Shown: positions 36,872 through 48,112 of the stretch, in pieces
Layout: every line of letters begins with the position of its first letter
Position numbering within the stretch: position 1 is the first letter of the stretch
DNA from: Gnetum montanum
Taxonomy: Eukaryota > Streptophyta > Gnetopsida > Gnetales > Gnetaceae
Direction: 5' to 3'
Length of the DNA stretch: 64,000 bases
Assembly: GCA_015680685.1 (NCBI GenBank)
Contig: MNCI01028378.1
Coordinates: forward strand, 329,592 to 393,591
Translations under genes and position numbers: made by a program
Notes under the pieces: model-generated
Databases searched by the model: none
Told to the model about the DNA's origin: nothing
What the model saw: the letters and a program-made list of their open reading frames with translations, nothing else

Positions 36872-38132
36872 TGTACCGCCTGAAATTGTCGGTCTCCGGC
36901 TGAAAGGAAACAAAGACCGTGGGATCACAGGACGCGCACAGAAGACCCTACCTTCGCCTGAGGGTGAGCTGGAGTGAACGAAGGTAGAGTACCTTGGGTG
37001 GTCTGCACGCAAATCAGACAAGGATTTCCCCGAACGTACACTGAAGTGCTATACGTTGGGTTATACGTAAACAGCGTAATAGGCGTGAATCAGAGTGTAA
37101 ACAACATAAGCAGCATAAATGATGTGAACAGAGTGTAGATGTAAACAAGCGCAAACAGAATACGTGCAAGAATCAATGCGGATTGTAAACAATTGTAGGA
37201 AGAAAATGTAACAATGGTATTACAAAATGAAAATACATGCACCAGTCAAACGCAGTTGTGAGTGTAACACAAGGCGGATGAAAGCCTCGGTGGGTGCAGG
37301 GATGATTGCAGCTGGTTCACACTGTAAGCACAACGTAGAGACTGTATGCTCAGTGTGCAGGATTGTCCAGCGTAAAAGGTTTTGAGCTCTGGTTCTCAGC
37401 GTCTATGTTCTTTGGTGTGCTCTGGGAATTTGCCAACCGTCTGGATTTCGTGAAAAATTGGGATTTTATACAGGTTTTGACAGCAGACTTGGGTTGGGCG
37501 ACACGTGGCATGTTGACTGGGTGCAAGGGCGTAAAATTTACAAGTGTACAACATGTTACATTTGCCGGGCGTATACGCTGTCTTCAGTGAGCGTAGACTA
37601 TGGGCGTATATGCTGGGCGTATACGCTGGGGGTGCTGAGTGTATGCGAACTTGGGCGTAAATGTTGTTGACGCTGGCATATATGCTAACGGATGATGGAC
37701 GTATATGCTGGGGCGTATACGCTGACGTGCTAGGCGTATACGCTGGGGCGTATACGCTGATGTGCTAGGCGTATACGCCGGGCGTATACACTGATGGTTG
37801 CTCCCTTGTGCCAAATCTCGCTCTATAGTGTTGTTTTCATGTCGTCTTTGGAGGTTTCATGCCAGGCGTATACACCTGTTGTTCCTGGTGAGCGTACATG
37901 CGGGGCGTATATGCTGGGCGGCTATGCTGGGAATTTGAGCATATACGCTGGGAACGTACACTTGGGCGTATACGCTGGGCATATATGCTGGAACTGCATA
38001 CTTAGTGAAAATAGAGCATCTGATCTCCGAAGTTTCCATGTTTGACACCAGATGTAGCTGTGGTCGTCTGGGGGTTCCAAGGACCTGCTTGGTGTTGGAG
38101 AAGTACTAAGCTCCAAATTTTGTGGTGTTTCA
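36872..38132 (-). repeat. Solo LTR of a Tat-type element, with perfect target duplication
   Basis: This 1,261-bp LTR sits in the leader of element B2. Its ends are TGTACCGCC and GTGTTTCA on the plus strand. It is flanked by perfect five-base direct repeats GGTCC (36867-36871 and 38133-38137). Its two ends match the short LTR of element D (52067-52351), so I assign the same family and orientation (minus). A minus-strand TATA box (TATAAAAT) is at 37463-37470. Upstream of it, 37567-37995 carries many copies of the palindrome GCGTATACGC and variants. No internal element sequence follows, so it is a solo LTR. Confidence 0.8.
37567..37995. repeat. Palindrome array in the solo LTR
   Basis: About twenty exact or near copies of the 10-bp palindrome GCGTATACGC occur here, usually followed by TGGG or TGNN, at irregular spacing of roughly 10-40 bp. 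The block lies in U3 upstream of the LTR TATA box. It is CpG-rich against an AT-rich background. The shortened LTR of element D lacks it. Confidence 0.75.
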
Positions 38133-38133
38133 G

Positions 38134-38153
38134 GTCCTTGACAACAACACCAA
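38134..38153 (-). other. Primer binding site of element B2
   Basis: On the minus strand it reads TTGGTGTTGTTGTCAAGGAC, an Asp-type site in which several C have become T. The solo LTR at 36872-38132 is inserted at its inner end, and the GGTCC target duplication overlaps it. Confidence 0.7.
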
Positions 38154-38985
38154 TGATGAGCGATGAGATACTGCTACGCCCAACCATACGAATCACGAGC
38201 ATTCATGCACAATCTAGTTGAATTTTGTAGACCTTAAGTTCTTAAATATACTAGTTCTAAGACGTGAAATTTAATCGGAATGATCATTGTCTTCTTAATT
38301 CCACTTATGAAGTACAAGTATATAGTTAAGTGCAATTGAGGTATATGATTTTTATCATTTTGTATTTTATAAGTTTAATCACCTAGAACAAGAATGAAAG
38401 GTAGAGGAATTTAATATCTAATTAATCTACTACCTAGCTAGCCTAACACAAGTACGCATTCCCACTCCCTGAACACATCTTAAATGCATGTAGCACTGTT
38501 GAGTTACGAAACGTTAAGTGTTTCTAGATTACCAAGTGCTACACATATGCTTAAACTAGTCATGCTTTTGTTCATTAACAATTGTAAATTAATTGCTTAA
38601 TGAAAATGCATTAAAATAAAGTGCATGAATAATAAATACATTAAAGGAGACATTAATCTATTCTCAATGCTACAAGGATTATCAAAAGGGCTCATCTTTA
38701 TTCTCGTCACATTGCTATGGTCAAGTACATCAATGCTCGAATAAAGGGCTGTACACACTTAAACTCCTGCTACAAGAACTTAAAAATATTCTAACTTTGG
38801 AATAACTAAATTGCAAGAACTTCATTACCCTATGCAAAAACTAATGAAAAACTATATTTATAGGCTAGCATATACCTATGATATCCAATATTCAACATCA
38901 TATCTTGGACTTTGAGATTGTATCCAATATCGAGGCTCCAATATTGAATATCACATATCAGAGCATGTCAAAATACAATTCATCA
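38154..38985 (-). repeat. Element B2 5' LTR
   Basis: This 832-bp LTR matches the 3' copy along its length, with a minus-strand TATA box at 38855-38862 and TGATGAATTG...CTCATCA ends. The primer site abuts at 38153. Confidence 0.8.
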
Positions 38986-39300
38986 GTAATGGAGGATCTT
39001 CCTTAAACAAAAGGCTCTTTCAGAAGACTATAAAAGAGAAATTCTTGTCTAAGCTTTGGTTGAACACATCCCGAAAGAGGCATTTTAATTTACATTTTGT
39101 TAGAGGAGGTTTGTTGTCTACTACTCAAAATTGCTAGAGCAAGAATGAGCTCTCATCAACTCCTAGTTGAGATAAGTCATTATATCAATCTATTGACTCA
39201 CATTCAAATAAATTATGAAATTGAAACTAAAATCCTAGTTGAAACTCATGAAGCTCAACATAGCCGTAGTCAAAAATCTCAGTGTTGAAGAGAATACTGA
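38986..39300 (+). pseudogene. LINE copy 2, C-terminal fragment
   Basis: Directly after the end of element B2 the plus strand reads LLLKIARARMSSHQLLVEIS, which resembles the conserved RMSSHxLxIExGR segment near the C-terminus of LINE ORF2 proteins. It has the same orientation as the RT piece at 27232-27829. It is bounded by GTAAT where the other flank has ATAAT, a probable decayed five-base target duplication. Part of the region between RT and this piece is missing, so the LINE was internally deleted. Confidence 0.45.
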
Positions 39301-42300
39301 GGGATGCTCATGAACAGCCCGTACTTGACAGCCATGAGACCAATGCCTCATGTGGGTTGCTGGCAAGGTCCAGTAGGATACCCAGTATGGGCCAACCCTC
39401 CAGCCCCGACAAGAAAATCTGTGTAAATGTAAATGAATTCTGCTAGCACCACACTGGTGGCACACACAGCAACAACAATAACTTGACTTTTTGCATTTTC
39501 AGACAAATGAGAATCGTGCCTAGTGCTAGTTAATAAGATAAGGTTCACTCACACACTGTCCATTGGTCTGCTAGTAGGTTGCAAAGGCTTTAAATAATGC
39601 AGGCTATGACCCATAATTGAAGCTTGAATGTACCACACTGAATGGTGCACGCACATAAAGCTATTGTGCCCTCATGGTGTGATCAACCATTCATCTCTAT
39701 GATAAACTCCATTGCCTAGTAAAATTAAAGTGGTCACGATATTTAACTATCGTTTTGAAGCTTAGAGGTTTTATTCCTACTCTTTTGAGCAGCAAAGTAG
39801 CTTTGTGGTTTGATTCCTGCTCAATTCAATTCCTAATCTTTTGAGCAGGGCAGTATTGAAGTACCTTTGTTCTAGTTTTAGAGCAAAGTAGTAGTAGAGC
39901 AGCTCTGTGGTGAAACTCTTTTTGTTAGTAGATCACGTTAATATATATAGTTTTTTAACTTTTTTATGAAATACCAATCCAATCATTAGTCGCAAATTAG
40001 AAATTTTTGCCTACGAAAGCTGAGTGGGCACTTTTATAAAAAATCTTAGTTTTAGAAAAAACTCAATAAATTTATGTATCATGTTGGGAAATATGTTAGC
40101 TCAACATATTTCAAGAATCATGATAAATCGGTCAATCAAGCAAAGTTATATTTAAAAATACCTGAACCTATTAATTTCTTTCTAAAAGTAAGATTTATTA
40201 TTTATTATAAAAATTATGCTAACAACTAATCATTAAAAAACTATGATTCAAACACTTATTATATGTAAGGGTTATGCTACCAACTCGAGTCCTTCCAAAA
40301 AAATAAAAATAAAGTAACGCAATTGCAATGAGTGTCAAACACTGATTTATTAAACGATGTGACAGATACTGATTATATATATTAAATCCAACCTCTCGAA
40401 TATATACGGCACATTTTGAATTTATGAACAACTTAAAATTTGTGACGTATAAATAAAATAAAACGGCACACAATCGTATAAAAAATTGTCCAGGTTCAGT
40501 ATGCGATTTTAGCCTGAACAACCAGCAATGCACAGCATCCTACACCGTCATCAAGTGCTTAGTTTGATTGACAAGCAAACAGTAACAAAGTCGGTTTCGA
40601 TAACGATCCTATCCTGTAATCAGGAGAGTCAGCTTCCACATCCTTGAAATACAAGGCCCCTGTTGATAAATATTGCTGTGGCGGCGCAAAGATGATTGAA
40701 AGTACTGAAAACAAAGTTATGTTTCAATCGGTTCGGAATGTCAGAACGTGGAAGTGCAGAAGTATGTACTTAAATGAGTTTAGGAATGAGGGTTATTTCA
40801 AAGGAGATAAACCTTATGCATGTGTATCATGATTTAAAAAATTAATTAAAAATATAAAAGAATTTTTCTTTAAACTCAGTTAAGATTTTAAAGGAAATCT
40901 ATAAACATTGATATTAAAATTGAAATTTAATGTAATCATATCTCTCAAAATACAATGATACCATAATTTATTAGTTTAGAAATAGAAAAAGTATTCATCT
41001 ATGAATAAAAAAGATGTTGGTAGAAGTGTTCATTTTGTTATCTATGAATGTTTTAACATTGGTATTTAGTTCTATAACTTCATTATTGCTCACTATAGCT
41101 TTATATCACTTTTGTATTATCTGAACATGAATAAAATTTTTTGAATATATAAATAACTAAAGTCTGAGTGAAAGTCCTATTCAATTGAGAACATGTTTAG
41201 GTACTTGAAACTTGAAGAATGACAAAATCTCCCATAAAAAACTTTTAAAATACTAAGCATCCTTTTGGTGTGAAAAGATACACCACTAAAAAGCAAAAAA
41301 CCTTGCAAGTTAAGATTTGAGAGGTAGCGTTTCTTTGAGGATGACATTGGCCATTGAAACAAGAAACAGTCTTTACTTTCTGGGAGCATTTCTTTGTGGA
41401 TGACATTTGCTATGAGAAGAAAACTCTTTTTTTTTTCTTTTTGGATTCAGTGGTAGTTTTTTACCAATCCACCAACCAAAGATTTCATGATTTATTGGAA
41501 ATTAGTTTTATCAATAAATTAAAGTTACCAAGTTTTTTCAGTGCTATTTGGAAAATAGAAATTAAACTATTAGTTGTAATTTATTATTTTCCTTTAGAAT
41601 AGTATATTTTAGGGATATGTAATGCTTATCTTCATTCCTTGATTCCATAAATGGTAGGTTCTCCCTTCTTTTAGAATTTATAATTTGGACTCATCTACTT
41701 ATTTCAATTCTAAAATACTAAAGCCCAATTTTGTTTAGTTTATTTGACATTGGAGCATATAGGATATAGGACCTATTAAATAAGTTATTGATGTCTCCTG
41801 TAATATTATCCAAATAGAATAGTTTCTTTCCTATTGGGTTATTCTAGATGTACAAAAGTGCCTTATTTTTTATACCCTTATAGAGCTACTTTATATCATA
41901 ATATAAAGTTTCTATCTCAATGTTTCATTTTTTGAGCTAAATATTTAGCTCATAGCATCACCGTTTCAGCTGTGTAGTAGCAAGAGAGACTTCCTTTAAA
42001 AGTTTAGTTGATGTGCTACAAGACACTATGAATATATGCTGCAAATTGACAAAGTTTCTATCTCTAAAGGTATCATATTGGATTTAGAAAGCAAAAAATC
42101 ATATTTTACCTACCTTTTAACCTAAAATTTTTCATCGAACAAGTACCTTTAAATTTCTATTTTCTTCGGATATTTATTTTTTAGTCTAGAACCTTACACA
42201 TCACACCTACATAAAAAAGGAAGTTGATTAGAGAATAGAATGAAACAACTATTTTCTAATTTCTTTAGGAAAAGCTAGCTTGCTTGTGATATTTCCTTTT

Positions 42301-43311
42301 TAAATCAAATAAGACTTTCAATATGCTTTCAATCCTCTATTTGATGCAAGCCTTCTAAGATATTACATTTCATATTTTTGCTATGTTACATACAAAATGG
42401 TTGATAAGACTACTTTTAACTGCATAGAGAATGGTGGTGCAAATATCAATGAGATTTTCTTCACTAAGGTTGTGGATTTGATTCCCACCATTTGCATGTT
42501 AATTTTCTAAAAAAATATATTCATCACATCAGATATAATTGTCAATGGTAATGTTAACCCACCTTGGCTTGACAACATATTTCTTAACTCAATTAAGCCA
42601 AGTATAGCATCACCACACCTTTCTCATGGTGAATTTAGTATGTGAAATGTATGTGTATTTCACATGATAAATTAGGTATAAGTTTTCTTTCAAAACTAAA
42701 AATATTTTTAACCTACATTAGAATTTGTTTGTAAGATTTTATTGTAATTTCAAATCATTTTGCAATTTTAAATATAAGTATGGATGTTGAAAGTGACATA
42801 AATGTTGTTAAGTATAGCACTATCATTTGTACTAATAATTAATTTTCATTTCTTAATTTTTCAAAATATTAGGTATTGGAACCTTGAAATAATTATAATA
42901 TAGGTACACCCCAATATATATGGTTCAATTAGAACTTTATAACTCAACATTGCTTATCAAAATTGTATTAATAACATGGAACTTTCAAAATATTAATCTT
43001 AAAGTTGTAAATTTGAGAAAATATCCTTAAAATTGGAAAGCTTTTTCTTTTCATGTTGTTTTATATTTTATAACTAGTATCAAGCATATGATATACTCTG
43101 AATGGTTTGCTTATTATTATTAATTTTTGGGTTTTTGATAAGCTTCCCACGTTTAGCACATGTAAAAAGTGTAATAAGTAAATAACTACTTAATCTTTCT
43201 CTCTCTTATTATGATTCTATATTTCCTCTAATTTTGGAGGGTTTTCTTTCATATGTAGTGTTAAAACTTCTATAAATCTTAAGGTTTCATCCTCAAATGG
43301 AGAAAGGATAA
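39301..43311. other. AT-rich stretch without recognisable genes
   Basis: I found no gene or element I can name in these 4 kb. The one locally GC-richer spot, 39300-39450, can encode MNSPYLTAMRPMPHVG and then CWQGPVGYPVWANPPAP on the plus strand before a stop. This could be a captured exon scrap, with no identification. Short direct repeats ('ttttgagcag' followed by a 'gcaaagtagctttgtgg'-type unit) occur at 39780-39910. 40500-40830 is also less AT-rich but has only short open frames. The rest is AT-rich. This may be the oldest or only non-repeat DNA in the window. Confidence 0.4.
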
Positions 43312-43623
43312 ATCACATCCATGAGAATGGAGAATTCTCTTTATCAGATGTAAGAAGGGAAAATATAAACACCCACACTACAATACAGTAACTATTTACA
43401 GATATGCCTCTCCTCACTCTTCTTGTTGATCTAACACATACCCCACCACAATATTATATAGCACTTAGGCACATCCTAAAATAGCAAGTAATGATAACCA
43501 CTCATATTCTTCTATTTTAGCAATGAGAATAAATTCCCAAAATAGCTAGGAGCATTACAATTTGAAGATAGAAAACTAGCATACACAGTTTTAGAACTCC
43601 TAATTTTAGCTCACATTGTTACA
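43312..43623 (-). repeat. 3' LTR of the Tork-like copia element, truncated
   Basis: It is collinear with the 5' LTR at 47795-48108, including 'cctctcctcactcttcttgt' and 'aaatagcaagtaatgataa'. Homology stops at about 43312, so the last ~150 bp present in the 5' copy are missing. On the minus strand it starts TGTAACAATGTGAGC directly after the polypurine tract AAGGTGGAGAT (43624-43634). Confidence 0.8.
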
Positions 43624-43639
43624 ATCTCCACCTTGAGAC

Positions 43640-44300
43640 AAAATTGATCCTTATATCTCCTTCACTAAATCCTCCATATCAACTACTCAAATACCTTTGA
43701 TGAAGCTATAAAAGTTCAAGCAGTACCCAAACTTCTCCAATAGAAGAGGCTTTATTAATGTATCTACTAGATTTATTAAAGTGTAAACCTTCTACAAATA
43801 TGCATACCTTTCCTTCACTTGTTGCTGCACAAAGTGGTATTTCACCTAGATTTGCTTGGATCTTTCATGAAATGCTAGATTGAAAAGATGATACTTTAAC
43901 TATCACAGAAGATTGGAATCTTCTCCTCATGCCTATCCAAATCCTTCAAAATATTTTTCAACCAAATCCCTTCTTTACAAGCTTGCAGAGTAACAATGTA
44001 TTCTGCCTCCATGGTAGAAAGAGCCACCACTAACTAAAGTTTGGACTTCCAAGAAATAGGTCCTCCTACCATTGTGAATACTTTCCCTAATGTAGAATTT
44101 CTTTTGTTCAAATCCCCTACAAAGTCTAAATTACAATAGCCTACTAAGCTCTTGTTATCTCTACTATACTAAATAGATAGCCCTAATGTTCCTTTAAGAT
44201 ACCTAAGAATCCATTGCACAACTTTCTAATGCTTCTTTCCTAGATTCCCTAGGAACCTGATGACAAGTCTAACACCATGTGCAATGTCTAGTCTTGTACC
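43640..44300 (-). pseudogene. Copia RNase H remnant
   Basis: MEAEYIVTLQACKEGIWLKN near 43950-44010 is the STxEAEYxAxxxAxxEAxWL block with the catalytic Glu. IFCDS follows, corresponding to I-x-C-D-N/S. RSKQI and KYHFVQQQV correspond to R-S-K-H-I-x-V-x-Y-H-F. It ends just before the polypurine tract at 43634. A stop lies after IFCDS. Confidence 0.8.
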
Positions 44301-45250
44301 TATCATTGCATACATCAAGCTACCAACAACACTAGAGTATGGACATCAAGACATATACTCCCTTGCTTTCTAACTTTGAGAGAAAATCTAAGAAGACAAC
44401 TTGAAGTGCATTCCAATGGGAGTTTCCACTAGTTTGGCATTCTGCATACCAAACCTCTTAAGAACATTTTTGATGTAGCATTTTTGAGATAGCCATAACT
44501 TTCTATTTCTTCTATCAAGAGTGATATTTATGCCAAGGATATGCTTATCTACTCCCAAGCCTTTCATGTCAAACTCTATTGCCAATAGCTCTTTGAGTTT
44601 CCTAATCTCCACCTTATTCTTGCCTATAATAAGCATGTCATCCACATATAGAACTAATGAAATGAGCCTATCATCCTCACAATTTCTGTAGTACACACAT
44701 GTATCTACAGTACATCTATGGAAATAAATTTTTCACATGAAATAATCAAACCTTTTATACCATTTCCTTGGACTCTATTTCAGCCATCATAGTGCCTTCT
44801 TCAGCTTTTACACAAGATTCTCCTTACCTTTCACAAAAAACCCTTTAGGTTATTTCATGAAGATTTTCTCTTCTAATTCACCATGTAGAAAAGCTATCTG
44901 ATCATCCATTTTCTCTAACTTTAGATCATTCATAGTAGCTAAAGCCAAAATGATCTTGATTGAAGCTAACTTGGCTACTAGTGCAAAAATGTCAAAGAAC
45001 TCTACACCCAACTTCTAAAGGTATCCTTCTTCCACCAACCTTGCCTTAAACCTTTGAATCATTCCTATTATAGCATGATTCACATAAATAGCCATCTATA
45101 ATCAATTTCTTTACTATGCTAAGGAAGCTCCACCAACTCCCAAGTCACATTCTTTAAGAGATATTGCATCTCTTCTTTCATTATTTCTTGTCACTATTTC
45201 TGTTGTTCACTCCTAAATGCCTCTTGATAAGACATTGGCTCCTTTATATC
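44300..45250 (-). pseudogene. Copia reverse transcriptase remnant
   Basis: The RT catalytic block is intact as SLVLYVDDMLIIGKNK, with the YVDD signature. It is followed by LKELLAIEFDMKGLG, ILGINITLDRRNRKLWLSQK and YIKNVLKRFGMQNAK with a VETPIG motif. These are the standard copia RT end blocks. The upstream fingers region (44700-45250) is shifted and harder to read. It abuts RNase H below 44300. Confidence 0.8.
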
Positions 45251-45469
45251 TACAACCAAAGCAAGATAAGAAAAAATTTTCATGGAACCTTCTTCCTAGA
45301 TTGTGTTTGGTTACCCTTGAACATCTTCATAGCTCCACTTATGTTTATGTTCCTTCAAGTGCTTCCACTTGAGTGTTTTTTCTGTTCTCCTTATTGTTGT
45401 TACTTTCAAATGATTGGAGCTACATAAAAAATTCCTTTGAAGAATGATCCTCTATAGTTTTCTCTTATC

Positions 45470-46560
45470 CATTATTCTATGAAGAAGAAGATTCATCAAA
45501 TACTACATTTTTGCTAATGGATATCTTCCTAGAGATAAGATCCCATAATCTATATCCCTTGGTGCGATTTGCATATCCAAGAAATGTGCATTTCTTGGAT
45601 TTTGGATCTAGCTTGCTTCTCTGGATACTTAGAATATGAGCATACACTATGCATTCAAAGGTCCTTAGATAATCATATCTCCTTGGTAATCCACTCCATA
45701 TCTTGATTGGAGTCTTGCAATTGATTGCAAGAGAAGTCATGTTCACCAAATAGCATGTTATTATGATTGCCTTCATCCAAAATGCCTTGTCTAGTCCTAC
45801 ACAGCTCATTATGCTTTTGGTGCATTCTAGAAGTGTACAATTCATCCTTTTTGTGATACCATTTTGCTATGGAGTGCTTAGAACATTCAAATTCCTTTTC
45901 ATTCCTTTAGACTTGCAGTATACCTCAAACTTCTTTGAGATATATTCTCCCTCATAATCTAAACTTAGACACTTAATCTTCTTACCAATACTTCTCTCCA
46001 CTAAGGCATTAAAATCTTTAAACCTTTCAAAAGCATTAGATTTTTCTTTCAAAGGAAAGAACCATACGTTTCTTGATTTTTCATCAATGAAGGTAATGAA
46101 ATACCTTGCACTTCCCAAAGATACTTGAGGAGCCAAATCCCCAACATCACAATGAACAAGATCCAAGGTGTTCTTACTCCTAGTTCAATTTCTTACAAAC
46201 TTGAACTTGCATTACTTTCCATACACATAGTTCTTGTAGAAGTTTTATTCTATTCTATGCAGTCCTAGTATCATATTCTTCTTGAGTAGATTATTTAACC
46301 CAAACTCACTGATTTTTCCAAGTATCCTATGTCATAATATGGATGTAGTAGCTTACTAACTGCAGCATCTACTTCCTCAAACACTATTTCTCCAATTAGC
46401 TTGTAGAGATTCCCATGCTTCTTGTCCTTCATCACCACAAAAGAGCCTTTGGAAACCTTCAAGAGATAATTCTCACATGTGTACTTGTAGCCAAGACCAT
46501 CCAAAGCTCCAAGAGAAATTAGACTTCTCCTCATCTTTGGTGCATGCTTCACCTCTATGA
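45470..46560 (-). pseudogene. Copia pre-integrase and integrase remnant
   Basis: The pre-integrase segment reads APKMRRSLISLGALDGLGYK, then LLKVSKGSFVVMKDKKHGNL and YKLIGE. The core follows: MDLVHCDVGD (first catalytic Asp), ARYFITFIDEKSRNVWFFPL, IKCLSLDYEGEYISKKF (where D-N-G-G-E is decayed to D-Y-E-G-E), then RMNCTLLECTKSIMSC and WMKAIIITCYLVN. The end is KKCTFLGYANRTKGYRLWDL, the conserved C-F-x-G-Y region. Two or three shifts separate these blocks. It would catalyse cDNA insertion. Confidence 0.8.
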
Positions 46561-46860
46561 GAGTTCCATAACTTGATTATGTGTCCAAATCTAAACAATG
46601 TTAACACCAACAACTCTAGACTCATCATTTATTCCCATTAGAATTTGTCCCCCATTAATTTCCTAATATGTCTGAAATAAAGATCTATTGGAAGTGATAT
46701 GCCATGAAGCCCCTAAATCAAAGATCCATGCACCACTATCAAATGCCTCTAAAGTTGCAAGAATATCATATCCATTTTCTAAAGTATCTCTATCTACAAT
46801 GTTCACCTCCTTTTGAGAATATAGGTTATCTTCTTCTTTTTTCTTCACTTCTTAGTTTGC
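46560..46860 (-). pseudogene. Copia protease remnant
   Basis: The segment AWIFDLGASWHITSNRSLFQ corresponds to the copia protease active site W-I-L-D-S-G-A-S-x-H-M-T; the Ser after the catalytic Asp is now Leu. It follows the zinc knuckle by about 40 residues, as in Tnt1-type polyproteins. A linker rich in Lys and Glu precedes it. Confidence 0.7.
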
Positions 46861-47600
46861 TTTTAGCTTTTGACATTCACGCTTGAAATGTCTCTTCTTG
46901 TGACAGTAGAAGCACTCCTTCTCCTTCTTGTTTCCTTTTCCAAATCTTGACTTTGATCTAGAAAAACCTCTATCAAAGCCTCTCTCTATCATGCATCCTC
47001 TAGTTGTTAGGCCGTCTCAAAACATTTCTATATTTGAGGCCTTCATCCTTTCTTCTAAAATAAGATCTTTAATCATCATCTTAAACTTTATGATATCCTT
47101 TCCATAGAGCAACATGATTACAAGAGGCATGTATGATGATGAGAGAGATTTTAGTAAGATGAGGGCTTGATCTTCCTCCTAAACCTATACCTCAATTCTT
47201 AATAGATGGTAGATAAGCTTAGTGAGAGCATTAGATGGTCCATAATGGACATGCCTTCCTTCATTATGACATCATAAAGCTCTAACTTTCAATATAGCTT
47301 GTTTGTAAGGGAATTGATCATATACAAATCCTCCACCTTACTCCACAATGTAGCAACTACAACCTCCTTTACAACATTAAACAAGACCTAATCTACAAGA
47401 CTCAGGTGAATGGTGCTTTGAGCTCTCAAATCTAAATCCTCCCAATCTTTTTCTAACATTCCTACATGTTTCTTCACTTTCCCCTACAATGTGCAAATCT
47501 TGTTGAATGGGAAAATCCATGAATTTGTTCTGTCACAGCCTAAAGTTTTTCTTTCAATTAAACTTCTGCACCTCAAACTTTGCATGTGAATCCCTAGAGG
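46860..47600 (-). pseudogene. gag: Copia gag remnant
   Basis: The Gag begins MASRDSHAKFEVQKFN, the familiar start of Tnt1/Tork Gag proteins (K-F-E-V-x-K-F-x-G), at the ATG complement near 47600. The middle is badly shifted. The CCHC knuckle is clear near 46860-46920: CFYCHKKRHFKRECQKLKA (C-x2-C-x4-H-x4-C). Gag would coat element RNA. Stops and shifts inactivate it. Confidence 0.7.
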
Positions 47601-47630
47601 CCATACTTCTATAACTATCATCAACTGCTT

Positions 47631-47644
47631 GCTTCAATACCAAT
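47631..47644 (-). other. Degenerate tRNA-Met primer binding site
   Basis: On the minus strand it reads ATTGGTATTGAAGC, against TTGGTATCAGAGC for initiator tRNA-Met: the core TGGTAT and the last AGC are kept. It directly follows the LTR. Confidence 0.6.
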
Positions 47645-48108
47645 TGTAACAAAATTTGCAAAAAAATATTAAGATCGAACAGTAGATAGAAGAAAGAATG
47701 TTGAATGTGATACCAAGAATAAAAACAAGAAACACAACAACAAAATGAAAAAATAAATGTATAATAGAACAAAGATTTATGTGGTTTGGCAAAGTGCCTA
47801 CATCCATGGGAATGGAGGATTCTCTTTAGTAAATGTAAGAAGGAAAAATACAAATACCTGCATTACAATATAGTAGCTACTTACAAATATGCCTCTCCTC
47901 ACTCTTCTTGTTGATCTAACACACATCCCATTACAATATTATATAACACTTAGCGACACACTAAAATAGCAAGTAATGATAACTACTCCTATTCCCCTAT
48001 TTTAGCAATAAGAATAAATGCCTATAATAGCTAGTAGCATTATAATCTGAAGATAGAAAATTGGCATACATAGTTTTCAAACTTTTAATTTTGGCTCATA
48101 TCATTACA
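47645..48108 (-). repeat. 5' LTR of the Tork-like copia element
   Basis: This 464-bp LTR starts TGTAATGATATGAGCC on the minus strand and ends GTTACA. It contains the block 'tttatgtggtttggcaaagt', frequent in plant copia LTRs. The primer site abuts at 47644. Confidence 0.8.
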
Positions 48109-48112
48109 TTCC

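Larger units (their letters stand above)
27830..38985 (-). mobile_element. Athila-like gypsy element B2, rearranged
   Basis: This 11.2-kb minus-strand element has LTRs of 834 and 832 bp, an Asp-type primer site and the order gag, protease, RT, RNase H, integrase. It differs from element A in lacking the extra ORF next to the 3' LTR, in having about 1.7 kb of gag inverted (34380-36075) and in holding a 1,261-bp solo LTR (36872-38132). Flanks ATAAT (27825-27829) and GTAAT (38986-38990) are a near-perfect five-base target duplication. LINE copy 2 continues on both sides. Confidence 0.8.
43312..48108 (-). mobile_element. Tork/Tnt1-like Ty1/copia retrotransposon
   Basis: This 4.8-kb minus-strand element has, in its own order, a 464-bp 5' LTR, a degenerate tRNA-Met primer site, Gag with CCHC knuckle, protease, integrase, RT, RNase H, a polypurine tract and a 3' LTR cut short at its far end. 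The copia order (integrase before RT) is clear. All domains are recognisable but broken by stops and shifts. Its 5' LTR lies four bases from the 5' LTR of element C. Confidence 0.85.

Noticed and set aside
36728-38202. Several overlapping open frames with higher GC in the 36.7-38.2 kb block
   Set aside because: They fall inside the solo LTR and its palindrome array on both strands. Composition and repetition explain the openness; no protein family fits.
39301-43311. Host gene or promoter in the 4-kb AT-rich gap
   Set aside because: No long frame, splice pattern or family motif could be supported on either strand.
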